Assembly: GCA_017466625.1 (NCBI GenBank)
Contig: JAFTTT010000047.1
Location: 1 to 45,246 of the forward strand
DNA: 45,246 nt
Source of the DNA: Clostridia bacterium
Lineage (GTDB): Bacteria; Bacillota; Clostridia; Oscillospirales; CAG-272
Direction of reading: 5' to 3'
A program made the position numbers and the translations under genes. The first letter of the stretch is position 1. Each line of letters starts with the position of its first letter. A model generated the notes under the pieces. It was given only the letters and a program-made list of their open reading frames with translations, was not told where the DNA came from and made no database searches. Positions 1 through 6,857 of this stretch are shown here, piece by piece.

Positions 1-137
1 AAAAGAATTTTGAAATGCCTACCCTGACCACGGTAGTATTTGAAAACGAAGACGTTATTACAAGCTCCGGAGTACTTAACTATCTCTTCAGCTTCGGAAG
101 AAACGCGCTTCCCGCGCTTAATCCTTTCGGAGAGTAA
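1..137 (+). CDS. Short precursor-like peptide, C-terminal part (start lies left of the window)
   Basis: Reading from position 3, an open frame of 44 codons ends at TAA 135-137 and is followed by a second TAA. The visible peptide begins KNFEMPTLTTVVFENEDVITSSG and ends with a hydrophobic, Gly/Pro/Asn-containing tail (ALPALNPFGE). From memory, short clostridial peptides with a [K]-x-[FY]-E-x-P-x-hydrophobic opening followed by an acidic E-D-V-I-T-[ST]-S-G box are often encoded next to PqqD, HPr-kinase-like and nucleotidyltransferase genes, which is what follows here. I therefore read it as a candidate substrate or precursor peptide of the downstream module. The start codon is probably only a few bases upstream of the window; the in-frame ATG at 15 is an alternative. 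No function is proven. Confidence 0.55.
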   Translation, partial: KNFEMPTLTTVVFENEDVITSSGVLNYLFSFGRNALPALNPFGE

Positions 138-150
138 TAACAAATAGGAA

Positions 151-178
151 AAGCACCTGCTTCGGCAGGTGCTTTTTT
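151..178 (+). terminator. Intrinsic terminator after the precursor-like peptide
   Basis: A perfect 10-bp stem (151-160 with 165-174) with a TTCG tetraloop ends in a T run at 173-178. It lies 13 bases after the peptide stop, so the peptide could be transcribed separately from, or in excess of, the enzymes downstream. Confidence 0.85.
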
Positions 179-237
179 GCGTATGGCGGCGATATTACTT
201 GTACGTTTACAATGTTGCACTTTTTTTATTTACTCTA

Positions 238-266
238 TTGTTTATTTTATTTTGCTGTGTTATAAT
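238..266 (+). promoter_or_regulatory. Promoter of the kinase/PqqD/peptidase/nucleotidyltransferase operon
   Basis: A -35 TTGTTT (238-243) and a perfect -10 TATAAT (261-266) are separated by 17 bp. The predicted transcription start is near 273, about 23 bases before the kinase start codon. Confidence 0.7.
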
Positions 267-295
267 AACTTATAAAGAATTAAAATGGTGGTATT

Positions 296-1000
296 ATGGA
301 GTTTTGCGTCTCATTGGCGGGCATACCTGTCCGCGTCGTACACAAATATGAGCATATACGCGCATTATGCGACGGATATCTTACCGACGAGGAACCGATC
401 ATTACCGTTTCCGCTACCGACGAGGAGATAGAGGCGGAAAGTGCGATAAACAACGGCGAATATCCGCTCCCGATATGTGAGGGAACCTGTATTCACCGCG
501 CCGCAACAAATGCGCTCGTGAAGCACGGAGTCATTCTGATACATTCGGCGGTAGTAACCGTTGACGGTGAGGCGTACGTGTTTATGGCAAAGAGCGGCGT
601 CGGAAAATCGACGCACATCGGGCTTTGGCAAAAGGTGTTCGGCGACCGCGCCGTCGTTCTTAACGGCGATAAGCCGTATTTCACCTACGAAAACGGGACT
701 TTGACCGCACACGGCACGCCCTGGCGCGGAAAGGAATTCCTCGGCTGCAACATGAAGGCACCCGTTCGCGGAATTTGCATACTGCACCGAGGAGTTGAAA
801 ACGAGATCATGCCTGCAACGTCATCAGACGCCGTCGGGCAGATATTCCATCAGGTGCTTCTCCCGAGAGACGGTGACGACCTTGCCGTTTTCATGGGCAT
901 GCTGGATAAGATAATAAAGAACGTGCCTATTTATAACCTTTACTGCAATATGGAAGACGACGCCGCGCGCGTCGCGTATAACGGAATGAAGGGGAACTGA
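296..1000 (+). CDS. HPr kinase/phosphorylase-like (PEP carboxykinase-fold) kinase
   Basis: A 234-residue protein. The P-loop is AKSGVGKST at residues 98-106 (Lys104), preceded by an H-S-A-V-V strand and followed by an L-N-G-D-K-P segment at about 124 and T-P-W-R-G-K-E, a pattern seen in HPr-kinase-like proteins of modified-peptide clusters. The N-terminal half (1-70) has no obvious catalytic motif. In lasso-peptide loci such as paeninodin, a related kinase phosphorylates the precursor C terminus; that is family knowledge, not shown here. It is the first gene of a tight four-gene operon; PqqD starts two bases after its stop. The start ATG at 296 follows a weak GGTGG and fits the predicted transcription start. 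The true substrate is unknown; HPr itself is unlikely because the protein is shorter than classical HprK and sits in this context. Confidence 0.7.
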   Translation: MEFCVSLAGIPVRVVHKYEHIRALCDGYLTDEEPIITVSATDEEIEAESAINNGEYPLPICEGTCIHRAATNALVKHGVILIHSAVVTVDGEAYVFMAKSGVGKSTHIGLWQKVFGDRAVVLNGDKPYFTYENGTLTAHGTPWRGKEFLGCNMKAPVRGICILHRGVENEIMPATSSDAVGQIFHQVLLPRDGDDLAVFMGMLDKIIKNVPIYNLYCNMEDDAARVAYNGMKGN

Positions 1001-1001
1001 T

Positions 1002-1268
1002 ATGAAGATCAAAGAGGGATTTGTTTTGCACTCTGTCGGAGACGAGAACGTAGTCGTTGCGATCGGAAAGATGACGACGAAGTTCCGCGGAATGATACGG
1101 CTCAACTCAACGGGCGCGTTCATCTTCCGCCAGCTCGAAAAGGAGACCGACGAAAAGGGCGTGATCGACGCGCTGATCGCCGAATACGGCATTGACGAAG
1201 CAACGGCTTCGACTGCCGCAAGCGGCTTTATCGCGCAGCTCAAGGACGCGGGTGTACTCGATATATGA
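1002..1268 (+). CDS. PqqD family peptide-binding (RRE-like) protein
   Basis: An 88-residue protein resembling the PqqD family (PF05402). It has an N-terminal beta-rich half containing V-V-A-I-G and R-L-N-S-T-G-A-F-I-F, followed by helices that include an I-A-E-Y-G-I-D segment. PqqD-like domains act as RiPP recognition elements that bind a precursor leader peptide and present it to modifying enzymes. Here the neighbours are a kinase, a peptidase and a nucleotidyltransferase, which suggests it guides one or more of them to the peptide encoded at the left edge. Its stop codon overlaps the start of the peptidase gene (ATGA, 1265-1268), consistent with translational coupling. Confidence 0.8.
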   Translation: MKIKEGFVLHSVGDENVVVAIGKMTTKFRGMIRLNSTGAFIFRQLEKETDEKGVIDALIAEYGIDEATASTAASGFIAQLKDAGVLDI

Positions 1269-1729
1269 CCGATAATTTCAGCGCAGAAACGAAGCGAACG
1301 ACCGTGAGGGAGGAGCTTGAAAACGGCAGAAGCGTGACGTTTTTCACCGTCGGATGCTCAATGCAGCCGCTCCTTTTCGAGCGCCAGACGCACGTTATGC
1401 TCTCTCAGATAAAGGACGGCGTCAAGAAGTACGACATCGTTCTTTACATTCGCCCCGACGGCACGCACGTTTTGCATAGATGCGTCAAGGTAGAGGACGG
1501 CTACTGCCTTACGCGCGGAGATAATACGTATTATCTTGAGCGCGTTGAAAACAGCACGATAATAGGCGTAGTTACGCATATTTACCGAAAGGGTAAAATG
1601 ATAGACGTAAACAAGAACGGCGCTTACCGTTTTTATTCGGTCGTTTGGAACGCAACTTATCACGTAAGACACTTTATTTTAAGAGCAGGACGGAAGATCA
1701 GAAAATGGATGAGAAAATCAAAAAAATAG
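1265..1729 (+). CDS. S24/S26 family (signal peptidase-like) serine peptidase
   Basis: A 154-residue protein with the S26 signature blocks: V-G-C-S-M-Q-P-L around the predicted nucleophile Ser32; D-I-V-L-Y at 57-61; V-L-H-R at 69-72 with His71 where bacterial type I signal peptidases have Lys; and T-R-G-D-N with Asp86. A Ser/His/Asp set is the arrangement of the ER/SipW branch. Unlike most signal peptidases it shows no N-terminal membrane anchor; the C terminus (about 135-154) is very basic. In this operon it could cleave a leader from the precursor peptide (inference). It overlaps the PqqD gene by 4 bases and the next gene by about 25. Confidence 0.75.
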   Translation: MTDNFSAETKRTTVREELENGRSVTFFTVGCSMQPLLFERQTHVMLSQIKDGVKKYDIVLYIRPDGTHVLHRCVKVEDGYCLTRGDNTYYLERVENSTIIGVVTHIYRKGKMIDVNKNGAYRFYSVVWNATYHVRHFILRAGRKIRKWMRKSKK

Positions 1730-2868
1730 ACGCCGCCTGTGATATGCTTCGGCTTTGCGCCCTGGCTCTTACGGGACGCGGCGGCGATAAGGTCAATAGG
1801 AGCACAGTGTCGCTTTACGGGATCTATCACGTAAGCGCGTATAACGGACTTGCGGCGCTCGTAAGCGAGGGGATCGACAAGCTCGGAGTCGAAAGAACCG
1901 AGGAAAACGCTCCCGTTCTCGACGCATTCGCGCAAACGCGCGCAATGTCTATCCGTAAAAACATTCTGCTTGATGCCGAGCGCGAGACGATCTTGTCGCA
2001 TCTTGAGGAAAAGGGAATATGGTACATGCCGCTCAAGGGCGCCATACTCAAGGATATGTACCCGAAGCTCGGACTTCGCCAGATGTCGGATAACGACATT
2101 CTTTTCGACGGTGAATACCGCGAATATATCAGAGACTATTTCGTTTCGCAGGGATATACGATCAGTCAGTACGAGGTCGATTTCCACGACGTCTATCACA
2201 AGGAGCCGATATTCAATTACGAGATGCACGTCGAGCTTTACAGCGAGGTAAGAACGCTGCTTCACAAGTATTATCAGAACGTGAAGGACCGTCTTATCAA
2301 GGACGACGACCGCGAGTACGGGTATCATTTTACCGACGAGGATTTTTATATCTACCTCGTCCTTCACGCCTATAAGCACTTCACTTTCAGCGAAACGATA
2401 GGTGCGAAGCACCTCGTTGACGTTTACGTTTATCTGAACAAGAAGCCGGAGCTTGACTTTGCATATATTGAAAGGGAGCTTCGGAAGATCAAGGTGTGGA
2501 AGTTCGAGCGCGACTGCCGTGCGCTCGTAAACGAGATATTCGATGATCCGGAAAGCTTCGATATAGCAAACCTTTCGGACGATAACAGAAGACTTCTTGA
2601 GGACTTTATGCTCAATATGCTGAATGCCACCGAGGACGGCAGGATCGAAAACGGTATTCGAAAGAAGGGCAAATTCGGCTACATTATGAGCAGACTTTTC
2701 CCGAGCATTGAGAATATGAGAAACTACAGACCGTTTTTCGCAAAATGGTATCTGTTGCCGTTTGGCTGGATATACAGAGCGTTCGATATTCTCTTTACCC
2801 GTCTCGGAAAGAGCATAAAGGAGCTGAAGGCGATCGCCAAAACGAAGCAGGACAAAGACGAAAAATAA
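1705..2868 (+). CDS. Nucleotidyltransferase family protein (PF14907-like)
   Basis: 387 residues from the ATG at 1705, chosen because an AGGACGGAAG stretch precedes it; an upstream ATG at 1645 would overlap the peptidase far more. Around residues 109-134 it has the family core: P-L-K-G-A-I-L-K, then L-R-Q-M-S-D-N-D-I-L-F, giving Asp129 and Asp131 as likely metal ligands. Later segments resemble the family's all-helical C-terminal half. Such proteins accompany lasso-peptide and other RiPP clusters, where one member adds nucleotides to a phosphorylated precursor. Together with the kinase in this operon that suggests sequential phosphorylation and nucleotidyl or related transfer (inference). The gene ends at a strong bidirectional terminator. 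Confidence 0.75.
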   Translation: MDEKIKKIDAACDMLRLCALALTGRGGDKVNRSTVSLYGIYHVSAYNGLAALVSEGIDKLGVERTEENAPVLDAFAQTRAMSIRKNILLDAERETILSHLEEKGIWYMPLKGAILKDMYPKLGLRQMSDNDILFDGEYREYIRDYFVSQGYTISQYEVDFHDVYHKEPIFNYEMHVELYSEVRTLLHKYYQNVKDRLIKDDDREYGYHFTDEDFYIYLVLHAYKHFTFSETIGAKHLVDVYVYLNKKPELDFAYIERELRKIKVWKFERDCRALVNEIFDDPESFDIANLSDDNRRLLEDFMLNMLNATEDGRIENGIRKKGKFGYIMSRLFPSIENMRNYRPFFAKWYLLPFGWIYRAFDILFTRLGKSIKELKAIAKTKQDKDEK

Positions 2869-2897
2869 AAAGATCCGCGAGTTATCGCGGATCTTTT
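2869..2897. terminator. Bidirectional intrinsic terminator
   Basis: A 12-bp stem (2869-2880 with 2885-2896) and loop GTTA lie between converging genes. It has A and T flanks on both sides, so it can serve both the module operon and the hydrolase gene. Confidence 0.85.
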
Positions 2898-2901
2898 TGC
2901 T

Positions 2902-3840
2902 TCAGAAGTGTCCCTTTTCGGTAGCTTCGTTTAAGAAGTAGGAAAGCTCTTTTTTGCATCTTTCCTCGTCGACGACGAAGCTCATACCGTGAGTGGCGTT
3001 TTCAACGCTTACGAGACGGCTGTTTTCGGGACGGGAATTGTACGCAAGAACGCTCATTTCGTGCGGAACGAAGTCGTCGGCGAGTCCGTGTACGAACAGA
3101 ATCGGAAGCTTACTTTTTTTGACGGCATCTATAGTCGACGCCTCCTTGAGTCCGAAGCCGCAAAGTAGCTTGACGGTCGGTATCATGAGGTAAAGAAGCG
3201 GAAATTTCGGAATGTGCATATCGCGTCTCGCGACCTCGGTCACGATGTCCCAGGGAGAGGTGAAGCCGCAGTCGGCGATTACGCCCTTGACGTTATCGGG
3301 GAGATCGAGCCCCGACGCCATGAGGACCGTCGTAGCACCCATCGAGAGACCGTCGAGAATGATCTTTATGCCGTCTCCGAAGGCGGAAATGAGGTAATTA
3401 CACCAGGAAAGCGCGTCGTAGCGCTCCTTTACGCCGAATGTTATCCATTTGCCCTCGCTCCCGCCGTGCGCGCGCTGATCGACCGAAAGAACGTTGTATC
3501 CCTGGCTCATAAAGAAGCCCATCGCACATGTGAAATCCTCACCCGACGAGCGGTAGCCGTGCATACAGATTATGTATTTGTTCGTTTCACCCTCGGCACG
3601 GTATAGCCGACCGACGAGGTGCAGACCGTCGTGCGAGGTTATCGAGTGCTTCTCGAACGGCATATTTGCAAGCTCGTTCTTGCCTTCCTCAATGCGGTCA
3701 AGCTGGCCGGGGCTGTCCTTTAGGACCTCGTCGAGCTCGTATACCTTTCCGCCGCGCGCAAAGGTTTTGTTTGCAAAATAGCATAAAACTGTTGCCGCGA
3801 TCACCGGAATCGCGGCGATTACAATTATCGCTGTAACCAT
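2902..3840 (-). CDS. Membrane-anchored alpha/beta hydrolase
   Basis: 312 residues from the ATG at 3840, chosen over an upstream ATG at 3897 because GAGG precedes it at good spacing and a membrane segment then starts at residue 2. Residues 3-23 form an N-terminal transmembrane anchor. The hydrolase core shows M-H-G-Y-R-S at 93-98 (oxyanion region), D-G-L-S-M-G-A with nucleophile Ser166, L-A-D-D-F-V-P with acid Asp256, and N-A-T-H-G-M with His284. It resembles the YqkD-like serine hydrolases of Bacillota. The substrate is unknown. It is monocistronic, convergent with the peptide-modification operon and sharing its terminator. Confidence 0.85.
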   Translation of the reverse strand: MVTAIIVIAAIPVIAATVLCYFANKTFARGGKVYELDEVLKDSPGQLDRIEEGKNELANMPFEKHSITSHDGLHLVGRLYRAEGETNKYIICMHGYRSSGEDFTCAMGFFMSQGYNVLSVDQRAHGGSEGKWITFGVKERYDALSWCNYLISAFGDGIKIILDGLSMGATTVLMASGLDLPDNVKGVIADCGFTSPWDIVTEVARRDMHIPKFPLLYLMIPTVKLLCGFGLKEASTIDAVKKSKLPILFVHGLADDFVPHEMSVLAYNSRPENSRLVSVENATHGMSFVVDEERCKKELSYFLNEATEKGHF

Positions 3841-3912
3841 AATTTGCCTCGTAAAATTTGATAACCTAATTTTATCACACACATAATTATTTTGCAAGGA
3901 CGTAATTTCCTA

Positions 3913-3941
3913 TTTACTAAACTTTAACAATGTGTTATACT
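3913..3941 (+). promoter_or_regulatory. Probable promoter of mrnC
   Basis: A -10 TATACT (3936-3941) lies 17 bp after a weak -35 TTTACT (3913-3918), about 33 bases before the mrnC start. Confidence 0.5.
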
Positions 3942-3973
3942 GAACTTACATCAAAAAAGGAACAGGGAAAGAT

Positions 3974-4363
3974 ATGTTTTTTGAAATAAAGGACGAAATG
4001 CTGCTTTCGGGTACCTCGCTTGCGTATCTCGGCGATGCGGTCTTTGAGCTGATAACGAGACAATACTTGCTTTCAACCGGTGTGACCGACGTCGGAAAGC
4101 TCAATAAAATGGCGCTATCGTTCGTTCGCGCGACCGCTCAAAGCGACGCGGTCGAAAGGATGCTTCCGCATCTTAGTGAGGAGGAAACGCAGATATATAA
4201 GCGCGGCAGAAACGCAAACGGTATTTCGATCCCGAAAAGCGCCTCTGCACCGCAGTACCGCCGCGCAACAGGGCTTGAAGCGCTCTTCGCTCACCTCTAC
4301 GCGCAGGGTAAAAAGGAACGTCTCCGCGAGCTGTTTATAATAGGATTTTGCTCTGAGGAATAA
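3974..4363 (+). CDS. mrnC: Mini-ribonuclease III
   Basis: A 129-residue RNase III-fold protein without a dsRNA-binding domain. The signature is L-A-Y-L-G-D-A-V-F-E at 16-25, with Asp21 as catalytic metal ligand, and Y-R-R-A-T-G-L-E-A-L-F at 95-105, with Glu102 as the second ligand. In Bacillus the enzyme works as a dimer that matures 23S rRNA ends. The start ATG at 3974 follows AGGGA. Here it stands alone behind its own promoter and ahead of its own terminator, rather than in the common cysS-mrnC arrangement. Confidence 0.9.
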   Translation: MFFEIKDEMLLSGTSLAYLGDAVFELITRQYLLSTGVTDVGKLNKMALSFVRATAQSDAVERMLPHLSEEETQIYKRGRNANGISIPKSASAPQYRRATGLEALFAHLYAQGKKERLRELFIIGFCSEE

Positions 4364-4365
4364 TA

Positions 4366-4391
4366 AAAATCCGCCCGTTTGGGCGGATTTT
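4366..4391. terminator. Bidirectional intrinsic terminator
   Basis: An 11-bp stem (4366-4376 with 4381-4391) with loop GTTT is flanked by A and T runs, three bases after the mrnC stop and just past the stop of the convergent small Cys-rich gene. Confidence 0.85.
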
Positions 4392-4393
4392 TT

Positions 4394-4585
4394 TCATTTG
4401 CACATATCGGTCATCATATTCTTCATCCTGCAGCCGAGCTCCTTGCAGCGACCTTGGTCGAAGCCGTAGCAGCGCCCGAGGAAGCCCTTTTGCCCTGCGC
4501 AAGGCGTTACGGTTATGATGCCGAGAATGACCGCAAGAAAGGCGATCATCATCAATATCTTGAGTTCAATACATAAAGTTTTCAT
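4394..4585 (-). CDS. Small Cys-rich single-pass membrane protein
   Basis: 63 residues. The start ATG (4583-4585) follows GGGGAG at good spacing. A hydrophobic segment at about 7-28 can act as membrane anchor or uncleaved signal, followed by a 35-residue domain with Cys at 29, 39, 47, 52 and 62 (Cys5 precedes the membrane segment). I do not recognise the family. It lies three bases downstream of spoIIP in the gpr-spoIIP transcript, so expression during engulfment or later sporulation is a reasonable inference. The cysteines could form disulfides outside the membrane or bind a metal. The opposite-strand frame here lacks a ribosome-binding site and is not believed. Confidence 0.6.
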   Translation of the reverse strand: MKTLCIELKILMMIAFLAVILGIITVTPCAGQKGFLGRCYGFDQGRCKELGCRMKNMMTDMCK

Positions 4586-4588
4586 TTT

Positions 4589-5692
4589 TTACTCCCCGTA
4601 AAGCGGAACGCCCGACAGTATCATTCCGCTTAAAACCTCACCCAAGATCTCCGTCGCCGCCTTTGCCTCGGCGAGGGTATTCACACAGGTGCCGACCTCG
4701 ATAAGCGCTCCGATGGGAGCGTAATGCTGATTATAGGCAGACCGTCTTATAGACATGGGCCTTGCTATATTGTTGAGTCGGCTTATGAGAAAATGTTGGG
4801 CATTTACGGCGAAAGAGAGATTTCTCCGCCAGCTCTTGTTCGCGGCTCCGGCTTCATCGGTGCCGACGACGAACATAAGCTGCGCTGTCGGCGTGCTTTC
4901 GTCGTATGTAAGGGTCTTGTAGACGACGCTTTCACCAACGAGGGCGTCGCGGTGTATGTCAAAGGCGTACTTTATCGACGGATATTTTTTAAGATATTCC
5001 TTGACGCTTTTTGCGGAATTCGTATAGGCGGTGTTGTAGGAGCCGTTATCGTGCATCGTTTCGTCGTGAACGGTCGGAATGCCGTTTGCGTTAAGTATGT
5101 CAGCAAGGTACTTGCCGACGGCAACGACGTTTTTGCTCGTATCGGTCGAGCGGGGAAGATTCGAGGCGGAATAGGAGACCTTGCCCTCCTCGGCGTAGCC
5201 CTCTGTTCCGTGAGTGTGATATATGAGAACGAGCGGCTGTGACATATCAAATTCGTTTTTTGATGCTTCAAGCGACGCGCCGTAGGCGGTCAGAAAGTCG
5301 GATATGCTTATGTCGTAGGCGGTCTTGTTTTTGAAATATATCTGATCGGGCATCGGATTTTTGCTCAGATCTGTGCTCGAAATTTTAAGCTCGCCCTTGG
5401 GGACGGTTACCGTTTCATCGGCAAATATCGTGTCGTAAATACCGAGACCGAGCGGATATTCGCGCTCGAAAATGATGTCGCGGAAGGCAGGCGGAAGCTC
5501 CTCGGCTCCCGCTTCAAGCTCATCGAGTGTGGGCTCTTTGCTTTCGGGCGAAAAGGCGAAAAGCCGATCAAAAGAGCTGTAGACCATTATAAATACGGCG
5601 AGAAGCAGGATCGCCGCCTTTGCGCAGAGGTCAAAAACCACTCCGAAATTAACTTTTTTGCCGAGCACGGCAGACAGATTTATTTTTTGCAT
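4589..5692 (-). CDS. spoIIP: Stage II sporulation protein P
   Basis: 367 residues. A single transmembrane helix at about 23-43 is followed by a linker and the SpoIIP peptidoglycan amidase/endopeptidase domain: V-L-I-Y-H-T-H-G-T-E-G-Y at about 162-173, R-S-T-D with N-V-V-A-V-G near 190-203, A-F-D-I-H-R-D-A near 258-265, and a C-terminal G-A-L-I-E-V-G-T segment. With SpoIID and SpoIIM it degrades septal peptidoglycan to drive engulfment of the forespore. The start ATG follows AGGAGGG. It lies 44 bases downstream of gpr, an arrangement conserved in Bacillus and clostridia. Confidence 0.93.
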   Translation of the reverse strand: MQKINLSAVLGKKVNFGVVFDLCAKAAILLLAVFIMVYSSFDRLFAFSPESKEPTLDELEAGAEELPPAFRDIIFEREYPLGLGIYDTIFADETVTVPKGELKISSTDLSKNPMPDQIYFKNKTAYDISISDFLTAYGASLEASKNEFDMSQPLVLIYHTHGTEGYAEEGKVSYSASNLPRSTDTSKNVVAVGKYLADILNANGIPTVHDETMHDNGSYNTAYTNSAKSVKEYLKKYPSIKYAFDIHRDALVGESVVYKTLTYDESTPTAQLMFVVGTDEAGAANKSWRRNLSFAVNAQHFLISRLNNIARPMSIRRSAYNQHYAPIGALIEVGTCVNTLAEAKAATEILGEVLSGMILSGVPLYGE

Positions 5693-5736
5693 AACTGCCC
5701 TCCTTTTTTTATAATTGTATTTAGGAGGGAAGCTTT

Positions 5737-6618
5737 TTATACCGTCAAGGCGACGTTTATCGCCCGCGATATGAGCTTGGACGTTTCGCTTATCACGGTG
5801 TCTGCGTCCTTCAGCGTCACGAAAAAGCTTTTTCCGTTCTCAAGCTCCTTTTCGAGCGGCTCCGAGATATCTGTAACTCCGGCACGCTCAAGGACGTTGA
5901 ATACGAGCGTCGATGAATCAACGACGGTCGGAACGCCGATCGATATTACGGGAACGCCGAGCGTCTGACGGTCAACGGCGCTTCTTCGGTTGCCGATGCC
6001 CGAGCCGGGCATGATGCCGGTGTTCGATATCTGCACGGTCGTTCCGAGGCGGTCAACGCTTTTTGACGCGAGAGCGTCGACGGCAATTACCGCCGAAGCT
6101 CCGGAAGCGCGCACGGCACCGAGAACGATATCGGACGCCTCAAGCCCCGTTTCGGCGCTTACACCGGGCGAAAGCGCACAGGTGCAGAGGGATCCGAGCT
6201 TGTCAAAAAGCTCGGGATCGCTTTCCTTTACGTGTCGGTTTGCCGTTATGCCCTTGACGGTAAGAGGGCCGACTGCGTCGGAGATCATGTGACGGTTTCC
6301 GAGTCCGACGACGAGAACGGTATTTACGTCGCCGAATGAATAGAGAAGCGCTTTTATCTCCTCGCCTATCGCAAGCGCCGTTTTCCTTTGATCCTCGTCG
6401 CAAAGGAGCCATATCTTCCCGACCGAAAAGGTCAAATACCGTCCTATCGGCTTGTTAAGCAGCGACGCGCCTTCTTCGTTCAGAATAGATATTTCGGTAA
6501 CGGGAACGCCGTACCTTTCATATTCGCGAGCCGAAATTCCGCGGTAAGCGCCGTTTTCCTCATTCGGACACGCTTCAAGCGCCATATCTGTTCTTACGTA
6601 TTTCCGAAAACGGTCCAT
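5737..6618 (-). CDS. gpr: GPR germination endopeptidase (spore protease)
   Basis: 293 residues from the ATG at 6618, which follows GGGAGA; an upstream ATG at 6693 lacks support. GPR cleaves small acid-soluble spore proteins at germination and is made as a zymogen. Seen: V-R-T-D-M-A-L-E-A near the N terminus, the usual propeptide-cleavage neighbourhood; L-V-V-G-L-G-N-R and S-D-A-V-G-P at about 109-127; A-L-S-P-G-V-S-A-E-T-G at about 156-166; and a long G-I-M-P-G-S-G-I-G-N segment near 208-217. It is about 75 residues shorter than the Bacillus enzyme, as expected for the clostridial branch. It is the first gene of gpr-spoIIP-small protein. I could not identify a convincing forespore sigma-factor promoter. 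Confidence 0.92.
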   Translation of the reverse strand: MDRFRKYVRTDMALEACPNEENGAYRGISAREYERYGVPVTEISILNEEGASLLNKPIGRYLTFSVGKIWLLCDEDQRKTALAIGEEIKALLYSFGDVNTVLVVGLGNRHMISDAVGPLTVKGITANRHVKESDPELFDKLGSLCTCALSPGVSAETGLEASDIVLGAVRASGASAVIAVDALASKSVDRLGTTVQISNTGIMPGSGIGNRRSAVDRQTLGVPVISIGVPTVVDSSTLVFNVLERAGVTDISEPLEKELENGKSFFVTLKDADTVISETSKLISRAINVALTV

Positions 6619-6763
6619 TTTGCTTTCTCCCGAGAAGTGCTTTTTGATGTTAGTATTTCGCGGACTGAGAAAATAATGCATGACAAAATGCACAAAAAAA
6701 TAAATCTCGCGTTGTACAAACAGCCAAAACTTGGGTTTTCAAAAAAATAGCTCGAAAATGTTG

Positions 6764-6792
6764 TTGATAAAAATAAATAAAAGTGCTATAAT
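6764..6792 (+). promoter_or_regulatory. Promoter of the solute-binding lipoprotein gene
   Basis: A -35 TTGATA (6764-6769) and -10 TATAAT (6787-6792) are separated by 17 bp. The leader from about 6799 to 6857 is 60 bases. Confidence 0.75.
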
Positions 6793-6857
6793 GTATAGGT
6801 AATAAAATAGGTAAGCTATAGCTATGCCTATATACTCTCATGGGGGATCTCACGAAA

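Noticed and set aside
169-351. 60-codon frame across the terminator and promoter before the kinase gene
   Set aside because: It begins in the terminator stem, runs through the -35/-10 region and encodes an AT-driven hydrophobic string. It overlaps the real kinase start.
1-2868. Calling the left module a lasso-peptide cluster
   Set aside because: The kinase, PqqD-like and nucleotidyltransferase proteins fit, but no Asn-synthetase-like cyclase and no transglutaminase-type B2 protease are visible. The left edge is cut, so this stays open, not claimed.
4379-4576. Plus-strand 65-codon frame opposite the small Cys-rich gene
   Set aside because: No ribosome-binding site and it begins within the mrnC terminator; the minus-strand gene has a good site and operon context.
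6619-6720. SigG-type promoter before gpr
   Set aside because: Only partial matches to the -10 and -35 patterns at wrong spacing were visible, so none is reported.
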